From positions 186,001 through 250,000 of the forward strand of contig CAWHJD010000016.1 of the NCBI GenBank assembly GCA_963829585.1: 64,000 nt of DNA, written 5' to 3'. Shown piece after piece: positions 10,283 to 19,269 of this stretch (position 1 is its first letter; every line of letters starts with the position of its first letter). Both the position numbers and the translations under genes were made by a program. The notes under the pieces are model-generated. The model saw only the letters and a list, made by a program, of their open reading frames with translations. It was not told the origin of the DNA and searched no databases. Source of the DNA: Sva-07 sp963829585 (GTDB taxonomy: Bacteria; Actinomycetota; Acidimicrobiia; Acidimicrobiales; Ilumatobacteraceae).

Positions 10283-11194
10283 CTGTCCGACTCCCCCGCC
10301 CCGACGCCGACGGGGCCGGTCACCCGTTGGCTGAACACCGCCCAGCCGGAGGCACTGTTCGTCCTGTCGGCAGTCTCGCAGTACGCCGGCGCTGTCATCG
10401 CCGTTGCGCTCTTCGACGAGGTGGCACCGCAGACCGTCGCCTGGTTCAGGGTCATCGGCGCCGCCATCGCGGTCGTGCTCGCCTCACGGGCCTGGCGCGA
10501 ACGGTGGACCCGTGCCGAACTCGGCGCGGCCGCCCTCTTCGGCATCGCGACCGCGCTGATGAACACGTTCTTCTACCTCGGCATCGACCGGGTCGATCTC
10601 GGCATCGCCGTCACGATCGAGTTCATCGGACCGATCACGGTGGCGGCGGTCGCCACCCGGAGCCGCCGCAATGCGCTGGCGCTCGTGTTCGCGATCGCCG
10701 GCGTCGCCATCCTCGGCGGCACGGAGATCGACGGCAACGCGCTCGGGCTGTTCTTCATCTTCCTCGCGTCGGTGATGTGGGCCGCCTACATCGTGATCGG
10801 TTCGCGGGTCGCCCGGTTCGACCGCGGTGTGTCGGGCCTCGGTGTGGGACTCGCGATCGGCGCAGTGGCAATCATCCCGATCGGCGCGCCGGGAAGCCTC
10901 GACGTGTGGAGTTCACCACGGCTGCTCGCCCTGTGCCTCCTCGTCGGCGTGTTCTCGAACGCCATCGGGTACGGCATCGACCAGTTCACGATGCGCCGGA
11001 TTCCCGTACGCCGGTTCTCCCTGCTCCTCGCGTTGCTGCCGGTGACCGCGGTCCTGATCGGCTGGGTCGCCCTCGAGCAGCAACCATCGGGAGTCGAGTT
11101 CGTCGGGATCGGCCTGGTGATCGTCGGCGTGATGGTCCAAGAGCGCGAAGAACTCGCACCGCTCGAGCGCGAGATCCTCACCGAACCCGGCTGA
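10283..11194 (+). CDS. EamA/DMT family exporter (start probably CTG)
   Basis: A ten-helix drug/metabolite transporter with two EamA repeats, of the RhtA type (threonine/homoserine exporters). The first ATG/GTG in frame is at 10421, but the conserved first helix (PEALFVLSAVSQYAGAVIAVALF) lies upstream of it with no stop until the aldolase TAA at 10277-10279. The reading SDSPAPTPTGPVTRW begins at a CTG at 10283, the most natural start by content. The later GTG would remove helix 1. FIGPITVAAVATRSRRN and GVFSNAIGYGIDQFTMRRI are typical of the RhtA branch, with a glutamate-rich tail. The substrate is unknown. The CTG start is inference; an unseen sequence error is the alternative. Confidence 0.75.
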   Translation: MSDSPAPTPTGPVTRWLNTAQPEALFVLSAVSQYAGAVIAVALFDEVAPQTVAWFRVIGAAIAVVLASRAWRERWTRAELGAAALFGIATALMNTFFYLGIDRVDLGIAVTIEFIGPITVAAVATRSRRNALALVFAIAGVAILGGTEIDGNALGLFFIFLASVMWAAYIVIGSRVARFDRGVSGLGVGLAIGAVAIIPIGAPGSLDVWSSPRLLALCLLVGVFSNAIGYGIDQFTMRRIPVRRFSLLLALLPVTAVLIGWVALEQQPSGVEFVGIGLVIVGVMVQEREELAPLEREILTEPG

Positions 11195-11227
11195 AGCGGC
11201 ACCCGGTGCCGGTGCCAGACTCGCGTC

Positions 11228-13072
11228 ATGGACATTGCCGGTTTTCCGTTCGATGACACGCAGGACTTCGACGACACCGAACGCGGATTCATCGCCCGCG
11301 CCACGACACGGCAGGTGACCGCCGCCGACGGGCGCGTGGTGTGGGATCTCGACGCCTATCCGTTCCTCGACGGGCCGGCGCCGGACACCGCCCACCCGAG
11401 CCTGTGGCGCCAGGGCCAGCTCCTGATCCGCGACGGGTTGTTCGAAGTCGTACCGGGGATCTATCAGCTGCGAGGGTTCGACCTGTCGGTGATGAGCGTC
11501 ATCGAGGGTGACACCGGCGTGATCGTGATCGACCCGCTGATCAGCAGGGAAACCGCCGCCGCGGCGTTCGCGCTGTACCAGGAGCACCGCGGTCCGCGCC
11601 CCGTGGCGGCGATGATCTACACGCACTCCCACATCGATCACTTCGGCGGGGTGAAGGGGATCATCAGCGACGACGACGTCGAGTCGGGACGCGTCCCGGT
11701 GATCGCACCCGAGGGGTTCATGGAGGAAGCAGTCGCGGAGAACGTGTTCGCCGGCGTCGCCATGGGTCGACGGGCCGGGTACATGTACGGCGCCGCCCTC
11801 GCCAAGGGGCCTGCCGGCCAGATCGGTTCGGGCCTGGGTCAGACGACCTCGACGGGCGAGCCGACCCTCATCCCTCCGACGATCGACATCACGACGACCG
11901 GCCAGGAACTCACCGTCGACGGGGTGCGCATCGTGTTCCAGGTGACGCCCGGCACCGAGGCACCGGCCGAGATGAACTTCTACTTCCCGGATCACCGGGC
12001 TCTGTGCACCGCCGAGAACACCTCGCACACCCTGCACAACATCCTGACGCTGCGTGGCGCGCTGGTGCGCGACGCCCGAACCTGGGCTGCGTACCTCACC
12101 GAGACCATCGACCTGTGGGGGGATGACCTCGACGTCGTCTTCGCGTCGCACCACTGGCCGACGTGGGGTCGTGAGCGAGCCGTCGAGTTCCTGGCGATGC
12201 AGCGCGACATGTACTCGTACCTGCACGACCAGACGCTGCGCATGATGAACCAGGGCTACGTCGGTGCCGAGATCGCCGAGATGATGGAGACCCCACCGGC
12301 GCTCGCGGCGCAGTGGCACACGCACGGCTACTACGGGTCGGTGAGCCACAACGTGAAGGCCATCTACCAGCGCTACCTCGGCTGGTACGACGGCAACCCG
12401 GCGCACCTCTGGCAACACCCACCGGTGGCGGCAGCCGAGCGGTACGTCGCGGCGATGGGCGGCGCCGACGCGGCCGTCGCCGTGGCGGAGGCGGCCGTCG
12501 ACTCGGGCGACCTGCGGTGGGCCGTCGAGGTGCTGAACCATGTGCTGTTCGCCGACGAGCACCATGCCCGGGCCAGGGCGTTGCAGGCCGACGCGTTCGA
12601 ACAGTTGGCATTCGGATCGGAGAACGGCACCTGGCGCAACGCCTTCCTCTCGGGTGCCACCGAGTTGCGCGAGGGCGTGTTCGGCACGCCTGCGGCCACG
12701 GGCGCGCCCGATCTGCTCGCAGCGCTGACGGTCGAGCAGGTCCTCAGCAGCGTGGCGATCCGCATCGACGGCCCGAAGGCGTGGGACGAGCATGTGGTGC
12801 TGTCGTTCGTGATCACCGACCTCGACGAGACCTACGTGTTCGAACTCCGCAACGGTGCCGCGAACCATCGGGCAACACCCGCACCGGCGCCGGGGAGCAC
12901 GACGCTCACCCTCGCCCGCCGGACGTTGATCGGCTTGATGACCGGCCGGGTCGACCTGCCCGCAGCGCTCGCCGACGGCACGATCACCATCGACGGTGAC
13001 GCCGCCGAGCTCGCCCGCCTCGTGTCGGTTCTCGCCCCGGTCGACCACAGCTTCCCCATCGTGACTCCCTGA
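11228..13072 (+). CDS. Linear primary-alkylsulfatase (SdsA1/YjcS type)
   Basis: The 614-residue protein is an alkyl sulfatase of the metallo-beta-lactamase fold. The metal motif is YTHSHIDHFGG (His133, His135, Asp137, His138); TAENTSHTLHNILTLRGA and FASHHWPTWG complete the dinuclear zinc site. An alkylsulfatase dimerisation domain follows (GYVGAEIAEMMETPP to the AALEVL-type repeats), then a C-terminal SCP2-like hydrophobic-pocket domain (SSVAIRIDGPKAW to the end) that binds the alkyl chain in SdsA1. No signal peptide is visible, so it may act in the cytoplasm. These enzymes release sulfate from primary alkyl sulfates such as SDS. Start: ATG at 11228, 33 nt after the exporter. A terminator-like hairpin follows. 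Confidence 0.9.
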   Translation: MDIAGFPFDDTQDFDDTERGFIARATTRQVTAADGRVVWDLDAYPFLDGPAPDTAHPSLWRQGQLLIRDGLFEVVPGIYQLRGFDLSVMSVIEGDTGVIVIDPLISRETAAAAFALYQEHRGPRPVAAMIYTHSHIDHFGGVKGIISDDDVESGRVPVIAPEGFMEEAVAENVFAGVAMGRRAGYMYGAALAKGPAGQIGSGLGQTTSTGEPTLIPPTIDITTTGQELTVDGVRIVFQVTPGTEAPAEMNFYFPDHRALCTAENTSHTLHNILTLRGALVRDARTWAAYLTETIDLWGDDLDVVFASHHWPTWGRERAVEFLAMQRDMYSYLHDQTLRMMNQGYVGAEIAEMMETPPALAAQWHTHGYYGSVSHNVKAIYQRYLGWYDGNPAHLWQHPPVAAAERYVAAMGGADAAVAVAEAAVDSGDLRWAVEVLNHVLFADEHHARARALQADAFEQLAFGSENGTWRNAFLSGATELREGVFGTPAATGAPDLLAALTVEQVLSSVAIRIDGPKAWDEHVVLSFVITDLDETYVFELRNGAANHRATPAPAPGSTTLTLARRTLIGLMTGRVDLPAALADGTITIDGDAAELARLVSVLAPVDHSFPIVTP

Positions 13073-13079
13073 GGAGCCG

Positions 13080-13102
13080 CCCGCTCGAACAGAGCGAGCG
13101 GG
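13080..13102. terminator. Terminator-like hairpin between convergent genes
   Basis: An 8-bp perfect stem (CCCGCTCG / CGAGCGGG) with a 7-nt loop lies 7 nt after the alkylsulfatase stop and 10 nt beyond the stop of the opposing rhodanese-ThiF gene. There is no clear U-tract, as is common in high-GC actinobacteria. Its position between convergent stops supports a bidirectional terminator. Confidence 0.55.
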
Positions 13103-13112
13103 TCACCCGGTC

Positions 13113-14279
13113 TCAGGCGTGGCTGAGGCCAGGGGCGCAGAGGCCGTCGAGTTCCTTGATCTCGATGCGCTCTCGGTTGGCCCACGTCACCTCGTTGGCG
13201 GGGTCGGGCTTCAGGTTGAAGACCCGGAACTCCATGTCGATCGTGTCGACGGTGAGGATGCGGCCGATCAGCGGGTCGCCGAGGCCGAGGATCACCTTGA
13301 TCGTCTCGAGTGCCTGGATCGAGCCGACGATGCCGGGCAGCACGCCGAGCACGCCGGCCTCGGCGCAGCTCGGGGCGAGTTCGGCGGGCGGCGGCTCGGG
13401 CACCATGTCGCGGTAGGTCGGGCCCTCGGTCGGGTGGAACACGCTCACCATGCCCTCGAATCGGAAGATCGACCCGTGCACCACCGGGATCCCGAGCTTC
13501 ACGCTCGCATCGTTGAGGAGGTAGCGGCTCGGGAAGTTGTCGGCCCCGTCGACGATCACGTCGTAGCCCGAGATGATGTCGATGATGTTCGACGCGTCGA
13601 GTCGCGTGTCGTAGGTGACGACGTTCACGTCGGGGTTCAGCATCGTCAGGGTCTTCTTGGCCGAGTCGACCTTGCGGTCGCCGATGCGGTCGATGTTGTG
13701 CAGGATCTGGCGCTGCAGGTTCGACGAGTCGACCTCGTCCATGTCGACGATGCCGATGGTTCCGACACCGGCCGCAGCGAGATAGAGCGCGGCGGGCGAC
13801 CCGAGCCCACCGGCGCCGAGCATGAGCACCTTGGCCTCGAGCAGCTTGACCTGGCCGGCGGTACCGACCTCGGGCAGCAGGAGGTGGCGCTTGTAGCGGT
13901 TGTTCTGCTCCGGCGTCAGCGAGGCGGGCTGCTTCCACGGGCGGCCCTCGTCCTTCCAGCGACCGAAGCCGCCCTCCATCGACTCGACATCGGTGAAGCC
14001 GAGCTGGGCGAGCGTCACCGCGGCGAAGGCCGACCGGACACCGCCGGCGCAGTAGACGACGACGGGCGCGTTCTTGTCGGCGATGCGATTCTCGATCTGC
14101 GCCTCGAGGTGCCCGCGTGGGATGTGGATGGCGCCCGGAATCGCGCCTTCCTCGTACTCGTCGGGTTCACGGACGTCGAGCACGATCGCACCGGCGGCGA
14201 TGTGCGCCGCCGCTCCTTCGGGATCGACCTCTCGGATCTCGGATTTCGCAGCGGCGAGCAGGTCACGGAACGTTGCCAT
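13113..14279 (-). CDS. Rhodanese-ThiF/MoeB fusion, MoeZ-like sulfurtransferase/adenylyltransferase
   Basis: The 388-residue protein has an N-terminal rhodanese domain (1-115; active loop YCAGGVRS, Cys77) followed by an E1-like ThiF/MoeB domain (120-388; GAGGLGS at 155-161, and SSNLQRQILH). Such proteins adenylate the C-terminal glycine of sulfur carrier proteins (MoaD, ThiS, CysO) and convert it to a thiocarboxylate. In mycobacterial MoeZ and eukaryotic MOCS3/Uba4 the rhodanese domain is C-terminal, so the order here is reversed. The MoeB zinc cysteines are absent: the CxxC region reads PTYRDM and the second pair reads PANEVTW, as in actinobacterial MoeZ. SCAEAGVLG retains the conserved cysteine. 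The partner carrier protein is not in the window. Confidence 0.87.
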   Translation of the reverse strand: MATFRDLLAAAKSEIREVDPEGAAAHIAAGAIVLDVREPDEYEEGAIPGAIHIPRGHLEAQIENRIADKNAPVVVYCAGGVRSAFAAVTLAQLGFTDVESMEGGFGRWKDEGRPWKQPASLTPEQNNRYKRHLLLPEVGTAGQVKLLEAKVLMLGAGGLGSPAALYLAAAGVGTIGIVDMDEVDSSNLQRQILHNIDRIGDRKVDSAKKTLTMLNPDVNVVTYDTRLDASNIIDIISGYDVIVDGADNFPSRYLLNDASVKLGIPVVHGSIFRFEGMVSVFHPTEGPTYRDMVPEPPPAELAPSCAEAGVLGVLPGIVGSIQALETIKVILGLGDPLIGRILTVDTIDMEFRVFNLKPDPANEVTWANRERIEIKELDGLCAPGLSHA

Positions 14280-14326
14280 TCCGAAAGGCTACCAACTCGG
14301 TCGGGATTCAAACACCGGACCGGCCC

Positions 14327-15656
14327 CTACTTCGACGCGACGGGATGTGTCGCCTCCCGACGGTCGAGGAACCTCGTGAGCGGCGCCGGGAGTTCGGCGG
14401 GACGATCGCCCCAGTCGTAGACCACCGATGATCTTGCCGCGACATCCTGGAAGGCTCGTCGACGGCGATCGACGAGGGCCATCAGGGCGCCGGCGCCGAG
14501 GAGCAGGAAGCTGAACGGCAGAACGACGGTGCGGATCGCAGCGGCGCCGGGGCTGAGCGGGTGACCGTCGTCGCGGATCACCTTGAGGCCCACGAGCGCC
14601 TGCGAGATCGTTCTCCCGGTCAGCGCCTGGGAGAGCCAGAAGTAGCAGAACCCGTAGAGCAGCAGTGCGACGCCCGCGATCCAGTTTCCCGACTCGCCCA
14701 GGTCGATCGAGGCGCCGAACAGCACATCGATCAGGTATGCGACCCCCGCGATCAGCAGCGTGAACGTCGAGGAGATCACGAACAGGTCGAGGCCCAGGGC
14801 TCCGATCCGCGACACCGGGCCGGCGTAGCGACCGCTCATCGTTTCGGCCCCGTCGTTCGTCTCGACCCCGTCGTTCGTCACGACACCGAGCGCGAGCGGC
14901 GGCCCGATGGGCAGCGACGGCGTAGTCGCGACGAAGCAGTCGGTTCACGGCGCGCATGCTGATCTCGTCGACGCCGACCACCTGCCGGCGCAGCAGATCG
15001 ATGAATCGCCCGAAGACGCCCTTGGTGCTCCTCGCCACGATGGTGTCGATGTCGAGTGAGGCGGCGATGGCATCCACGTCGACGCGCGCGACGACACGAT
15101 CGACGTCGATCCGATCCGCGGCCGCATCCAGATCGACCTTGGCCACCACCGCGTCGAGATCGACCCGGTCGATCACCCGCTGCACATCCACCCGATCCAC
15201 CACCGCGTCGAGATCGACCCGGTCGATCACCCGCTGCACGTCGACCTGATCGACCACCGCGTCGAGATCGACGCGATCGATCACCCGCTGCACGTCGACC
15301 TGATCGACGATCGCGTTCAGATCGACGCGCGCCACGATCCGATCGACGTCGACGCTGTCGACGATCGCGTCCACGTCGAGTCGGGCGACGAGCTTGTCGA
15401 GATCGATGCGGTTCATCACCGCGTCGAGATCGACCCGGTCGAGGAGCGCATCCACGTCGAGTCGGGCCACGAGTGCGTTCACGTCGATGCGATCCAGAAC
15501 AGCGTCGACGTCGATGCGGTCGATCAGCGCGTTCACGTCGATGCGGTCCACCAGATCGTCGGGGTCGACGGCGTCGGCGACCACGGGAACCACGACGGAA
15601 GCGATCGCGTCGAACGGGCGCTGGAACACCCCCCTCGGGCGGTCGCGCTCGCTCAC
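14327..15656 (-). CDS. Nonapeptide-repeat RDD membrane protein (one frameshift)
   Basis: From the GTG at 15656 the protein has a short head, then about 19 uninterrupted copies of a 9-residue unit with consensus D-R-[VI]-D-[VL]-[DN]-A-[VI]-[VL] (roughly residues 37-207). A linker (TKGVFGRFIDLLRRQVVGVDEISMRAVNRLLRRDY) follows, then an RDD domain with four hydrophobic segments (GRYAGPVSRIGALGLDLFVISS to ASSVVYDWG). The frame breaks near 14920, where GCCGTCG replaces an expected GCGTCG; dropping one C gives RDYASLPIGPPLALGVV and joins the two halves. The RDD part alone could be read from an ATG near 14881. RDD proteins are poorly understood membrane proteins, some acting as Na+/H+ antiporters. 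The strict period suggests a solenoid or coiled rod. Function unknown. Confidence 0.75.
15149..15310. repeat. Tandem 54-bp DNA repeats coding for paired nonapeptides
   Basis: Three near-identical 54-bp units occur head to tail inside the nonapeptide gene, each starting near CGCGTCGAGATCGACC and containing GATCACCCGCTGCAC. Each unit encodes two 9-residue repeats (VDLDAVVD and VDVQRVIDR types). The higher DNA identity here than in the flanking repeats indicates recent unit duplication. Copy number could be misassembled. Confidence 0.8.
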
Positions 15657-15782
15657 GGGGCAGATCGTACCCACCCCACGATGCGCCATCGGTGTTCCTC
15701 GGCTCGGGGGCCTCTGCACCCGACGAACGCCGCGACCGAATCCCGCTGCGATCCGACGCGAACGACCGCTACCGTCGCCGAC

Positions 15783-16703
15783 ATGTCCAGGGCCGTTCCC
15801 GATCATCGTCCGGTCGCTTCACCGCCACGCGCGACCGACGGCCAGTTCACGCCGACCGACTGGTCGCTGTTCGTGGCCGTCGGTGCGATCTGGGGCGCCT
15901 CGTTCCTGTTCATCGACATCGGACTCGACGCACTTCCCCCCGGCGTCATCACCCTCATGCGCGTGGGGCTCGGCGCGCTCGCCCTGGCCGTCCTCCCCCG
16001 GCGGAGGATTTCGGTGGAACCGGCAGATCGCCCACGGGTCGTCCTGCTGTCGATCGTCTGGGTCGCCGTTCCGTTCACCCTGTTCCCGATCGCCGAGCAG
16101 CACATCAGCTCCGCCGTCGCCGGCCTCCTCAACGGTGGCACGCCGATCTTCGCCGCGATCTTCGCCGTCGTGCTGTTCCAGCAGCGGACTCGCGGCGCCC
16201 AACTGCTCGGCATCGCCATCGGGTTCGTCGGGGTCGTCCTCGTGAGCCTGCCCTCGATCGGCGACGGCTCGAGCGGTGCCCTCGGCGTCGCACTGGTGGT
16301 CGCCGCCACCGTCTGCTACGGCCTCGCCGTCACCATCGCCGCGCCGCTCCAGCAGCGTTACGGCTCGGTCGACCTGATGGCCAAGGTGCTGGCGCTCGCG
16401 ACGATCTGGACGGCGCCGTACGGGCTCTGGCAGATCAGCGATGCGAGTTGGGAGGTCGGTCCCGTCCTCGCCGTCGTGGTGCTCGGCGTCCTCGGTACCG
16501 GTGTCGCGTTCGCGCTCATGGGCGACCTGGTCGGCCGGGTCGGCTCGACACGGGCCTCGTTCATCACGTACCTCATCCCGGCGATCGCGCTCGTCCTCGG
16601 CGTCGCGTTCCGCGGCGACGACGTCGTCGCGCTGGAACTCGTCGGCATCGTCTTCGTCATCGCGGGTGCGCTGCTCGCCAGCCGCCGAGTGGCCGCGCGC
16701 TAG
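15783..16703 (+). CDS. EamA/DMT family transporter
   Basis: The 306-residue product has ten predicted helices in two EamA repeats. The first repeat starts FVAVGAIWGASFLFIDIGLDALPPGVITLMR, and AEQHISSAVAGLLNGGTPIFAAIFA is the classic helix 3-4 segment. The second repeat runs from SGALGVALVVAATVCYGLAVTIAAPLQQR to the end. The ATG at 15783 follows the pattern of the family; upstream in-frame sequence is antisense to the repeat gene. Such permeases export amino acids or other metabolites across the inner membrane, and the substrate is unknown. Its stop overlaps the stop of the convergent sirtuin gene in the shared tetramer CTAG. Confidence 0.85.
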   Translation: MSRAVPDHRPVASPPRATDGQFTPTDWSLFVAVGAIWGASFLFIDIGLDALPPGVITLMRVGLGALALAVLPRRRISVEPADRPRVVLLSIVWVAVPFTLFPIAEQHISSAVAGLLNGGTPIFAAIFAVVLFQQRTRGAQLLGIAIGFVGVVLVSLPSIGDGSSGALGVALVVAATVCYGLAVTIAAPLQQRYGSVDLMAKVLALATIWTAPYGLWQISDASWEVGPVLAVVVLGVLGTGVAFALMGDLVGRVGSTRASFITYLIPAIALVLGVAFRGDDVVALELVGIVFVIAGALLASRRVAAR

Positions 16704-17455
16704 ACCTCGACCAGCGCGGGCAGGATCTCACCGATCGGGCCGACCAGGAGCCAGTCCGCGTAGCGGTCCATCGCCGTCTCGGCGCCGTTGACGATGATCA
16801 CCCTGGCGCCGCCCGCCTTCGCACGGGGCACGCAGTTGGCGGCCGGGAACACACTGAGTGTCGAACCGACGGCGAGGATCACATCGCACTCGTCGCTGAC
16901 CGTCATCGCGCGCTCGATCACCTCGGGCACGAGTGCCTGACCGAAGCTGATCGTGTCGCTCTTGAGGATTCCGCCGCAGATCAGACATGGTGGATCCGCC
17001 TCGCCCGCGCGCACCCGATCGAGCGACTCCGCCATCGGTCGACGATCGTCGCAGTCCCAGCACCGGGTGAACCACACCGTGCCGTGGACTTCGATGACCG
17101 TGTCGGGATCGTTTCCGGCCTTCTGATGCAGGCCGTCGATGTTCTGGGTGACGAGCGCGTGGAGTTGCCCACGGCGTTCGAGTTCGACGATCGCTGCGTG
17201 ACCGCGGTTGGGCTCCGCGGTCCACGCAGGCGTGTGCAGACGGTTCTGCCATGCGGCGACGCGTACCTCGGGATCGCCGAGGTAGAAGCGGATGTCGGAC
17301 GCCTTTTCCGCCGCCGGGTTCTTCGTCCAGAGCCCGTTGGGTCCACGGAAGTCCGGGATGCCCGAGTCGGTCGAGATCCCGGCACCCGTCAGCACGACGA
17401 TGCGCTCGGCAGCGCGCACCACATCACGAGCGGCAGCGACGAGATCCGCAGACAT
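16700..17455 (-). CDS. SIR2 family NAD-dependent protein deacylase
   Basis: The 251-residue sirtuin has the NAD-binding GAGISTDSGIPDFRGPNGLW, the TQNIDGLHQKAG block, the catalytic histidine in EVHGTVWF, and a zinc ribbon with CWDC and CLIC. It removes acetyl (or other acyl) groups from lysines using NAD+. The Ala-Tyr-x-x-Arg motif that marks class III desuccinylases (CobB) is not evident, so it is likelier a plain deacetylase. The ATG at 17455 gives a normal start; an upstream start would add about 12 residues. Convergent with the DMT gene; its start faces a short acidic-protein gene on the other strand. Confidence 0.9.
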   Translation of the reverse strand: MSADLVAAARDVVRAAERIVVLTGAGISTDSGIPDFRGPNGLWTKNPAAEKASDIRFYLGDPEVRVAAWQNRLHTPAWTAEPNRGHAAIVELERRGQLHALVTQNIDGLHQKAGNDPDTVIEVHGTVWFTRCWDCDDRRPMAESLDRVRAGEADPPCLICGGILKSDTISFGQALVPEVIERAMTVSDECDVILAVGSTLSVFPAANCVPRAKAGGARVIIVNGAETAMDRYADWLLVGPIGEILPALVEV

Positions 17456-17541
17456 CTCGACACTGTGCCGCGAAGGAGGTCCCACCGGCAACCGGTGCCG
17501 ATATCATGGCTCTATCAACCATCTTGAAAGGGTATGTCACA

Positions 17542-17796
17542 ATGGGTTTATTTGATGCGATCAAAGGTCTTCTCGGAGGCGACGCGCTGAGTGGCGTACT
17601 GGAGTCGACCGGGTTGGGCGAACATGTGGAGGGGCTCCTGGGCGAGGGCAGCGCCCTCGCCGAGAACTTCGGTGTCGACGTGGGCCAGGCCACCGAGGCG
17701 CTCGGCGTCGACGGCGTGACCGAGATGCTCCCCGGCGGTCTCGGCGAGGTCGCCGGCGATGCGCTGCAGGGGGCCACCGAATCGGCCGCCCCCTGA
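17542..17796 (+). CDS. Small acidic hypothetical protein
   Basis: An 84-residue protein, MGLFDAIKGLLGGDALSG and onward, rich in Gly, Leu, Glu and Ala, with amphipathic helical character and no cysteine. An AAAGGG lies about 10 nt before the ATG. The first 15 codons use A/T third positions (TTATTTGAT) unlike the rest, which may keep the ribosome binding site unstructured. I do not recognise a family; small proteins of this composition occur in other actinobacteria, but I cannot assign one. It is flanked by the divergent sirtuin and the convergent aminotransferase. Confidence 0.6.
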   Translation: MGLFDAIKGLLGGDALSGVLESTGLGEHVEGLLGEGSALAENFGVDVGQATEALGVDGVTEMLPGGLGEVAGDALQGATESAAP

Positions 17797-17887
17797 CCGT
17801 TCCCGACACGCCATCCCCCGACCGATCCCGACACGCCACCGATGAGATTCCGGCGCACCTCTCGCGCCGCAGTCCCATCGCGGCAAC

Positions 17888-19246
17888 TCAGGTGAGGGCG
17901 GCGAGGGCGGCGGCGAAGACCTCGGTGTGGCGGTCGACGTCCGCGTCGACGTGAGCCGGTGACAGCAGCGCCATGTTGTGGAACGGGGTCATCAAGATGC
18001 CGCGGTTCAGCGCCCAGAGGTGCATGAACGCATCGAGCTGGTCATCGACCGCGGCTGCGGCGTCGGCCCCGTTCACCGGGAGGGGACAGAACCAGTACTC
18101 GGCCCGGCACCCGAGCTGCTGGACCGACCAGGGCACGTCGAACCGCTCGATCGAGTCGGCCACCCCATCCGTCCAGCGGGTCGCCAGCGGGATCATCCGG
18201 GCGTAGTCGGGCTCCAGGAGCGTCGTCGAGAGTGTCGCCCTGATCGCTGCCGTCGCCATCGCGCTGCCGGCGAGCGTGCCGCCCACTCCCCCGACGTCGG
18301 CATCGTGGCCGTGGAGCGCTGGATCGAGCGAGGCAGCGATCTCGTCGGTGACGCCGTAGGTCGCCACCGGGAAACCGCCGCCGATCGGCTTGCCGATGAC
18401 GACGATGTCGGGGTCGAGGCCCCACGCCTTCGTGCACCCGCCGGGCCCCGCCGAGATCGTGTGCGTCTCGTCGATGATCAGCAGTACCCCGTGACGGCGG
18501 GTGATCTCGCGCACCGCATCGTGGTAGCCGGGCTGCGGCAGCACGATGCCGATGTTGGTGAGCGCCGGTTCCATCAGCAGCGCGGCGACGTCGCCGTGAG
18601 CCAGCGCGACCTCGAGGGCATCGAGATCGTTGAACGGCACCACCCGGGTGGTCACGGCGGGATCGACCTGCGGGCCGATCGCTCCGGGTCGGCTGACCAC
18701 CTCGCCGTCGGGACCCAGGATCGCGAGCGTCTCGTCGACGGTGCCGTGGTAGCACCAGTCCATCACGGCGATCTTGGGCCGGCCGGTCAGATGCCGTGCG
18801 AATCGGAGCACGAACCGGTTGGCGTCGGTTGCCGACGTGGTGAGCTGCCACTTCGCCATGCCGAAGCGTCGGTGGAGCTCGTCGGCGACCCACGCTGCAT
18901 CCTCGCTCGGCAGCATCGTCGTCGATGTGCCGGCCGCCGCGACGCGACCGACGGCGCCGTGGCCGGCCATCGCGCCGGTGTCGCCCAGGCAGAAGTCGAC
19001 GTACTCGATGCCGTCGACGTCGACGAACCGTGCGCCGTCCGCCGACGCCACATGGATCGGAAACGCGCCGGGCCAACGAGTCATCCACGGCATCGGCACC
19101 CCGGCCAACAGATGACGTCGACCCGACTCGGCGAGTTCGGCCGATCGTGGGTGGAGATCGACGAAACGCAGTTCCTCGGCGGACATCAGGTCGGCGAGGG
19201 CGCTCCGGTCGATCGCACTTCGACTGCTCACCCTTCGACTGGTCAC
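17888..19246 (-). CDS. Class III PLP-dependent aminotransferase (GSA-aminomutase-like)
   Basis: The 452-residue protein belongs to fold-type I class III aminotransferases. IHVASADGARFVDVDGIEYVDFCLGDTGAMAGHG is the N-terminal block shared with glutamate-1-semialdehyde aminomutase and related enzymes. CYHGTVDET, the cofactor aspartate in LLIIDETHTISAGPGG, and the Schiff-base lysine in VVIGKPIGGGFPVA (about residue 286) are intact. It is longer at both ends than HemL and lacks its typical gating sequences, so it is likelier an amino-acid or omega-amino transaminase. The donor is unknown. It is divergent from the release factor 3 gene, with starts 24 nt apart. No pathway partners are adjacent. 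Confidence 0.82.
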   Translation of the reverse strand: MTSRRVSSRSAIDRSALADLMSAEELRFVDLHPRSAELAESGRRHLLAGVPMPWMTRWPGAFPIHVASADGARFVDVDGIEYVDFCLGDTGAMAGHGAVGRVAAAGTSTTMLPSEDAAWVADELHRRFGMAKWQLTTSATDANRFVLRFARHLTGRPKIAVMDWCYHGTVDETLAILGPDGEVVSRPGAIGPQVDPAVTTRVVPFNDLDALEVALAHGDVAALLMEPALTNIGIVLPQPGYHDAVREITRRHGVLLIIDETHTISAGPGGCTKAWGLDPDIVVIGKPIGGGFPVATYGVTDEIAASLDPALHGHDADVGGVGGTLAGSAMATAAIRATLSTTLLEPDYARMIPLATRWTDGVADSIERFDVPWSVQQLGCRAEYWFCPLPVNGADAAAAVDDQLDAFMHLWALNRGILMTPFHNMALLSPAHVDADVDRHTEVFAAALAALT

Positions 19247-19269
19247 AGCCCGACGGTAGCCTCGAACAG

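Noticed and set aside
14281..14330. tRNA-like GGGATTCAAACACC segment
   Set aside because: It has no matching acceptor, D or anticodon stems; only a chance TpsiC-like string between two genes.
15140..15320. Regularly spaced repeats resembling a CRISPR array
   Set aside because: The period is a multiple of 27 bp with no unique spacers, and the repeats code in frame for nonapeptides.
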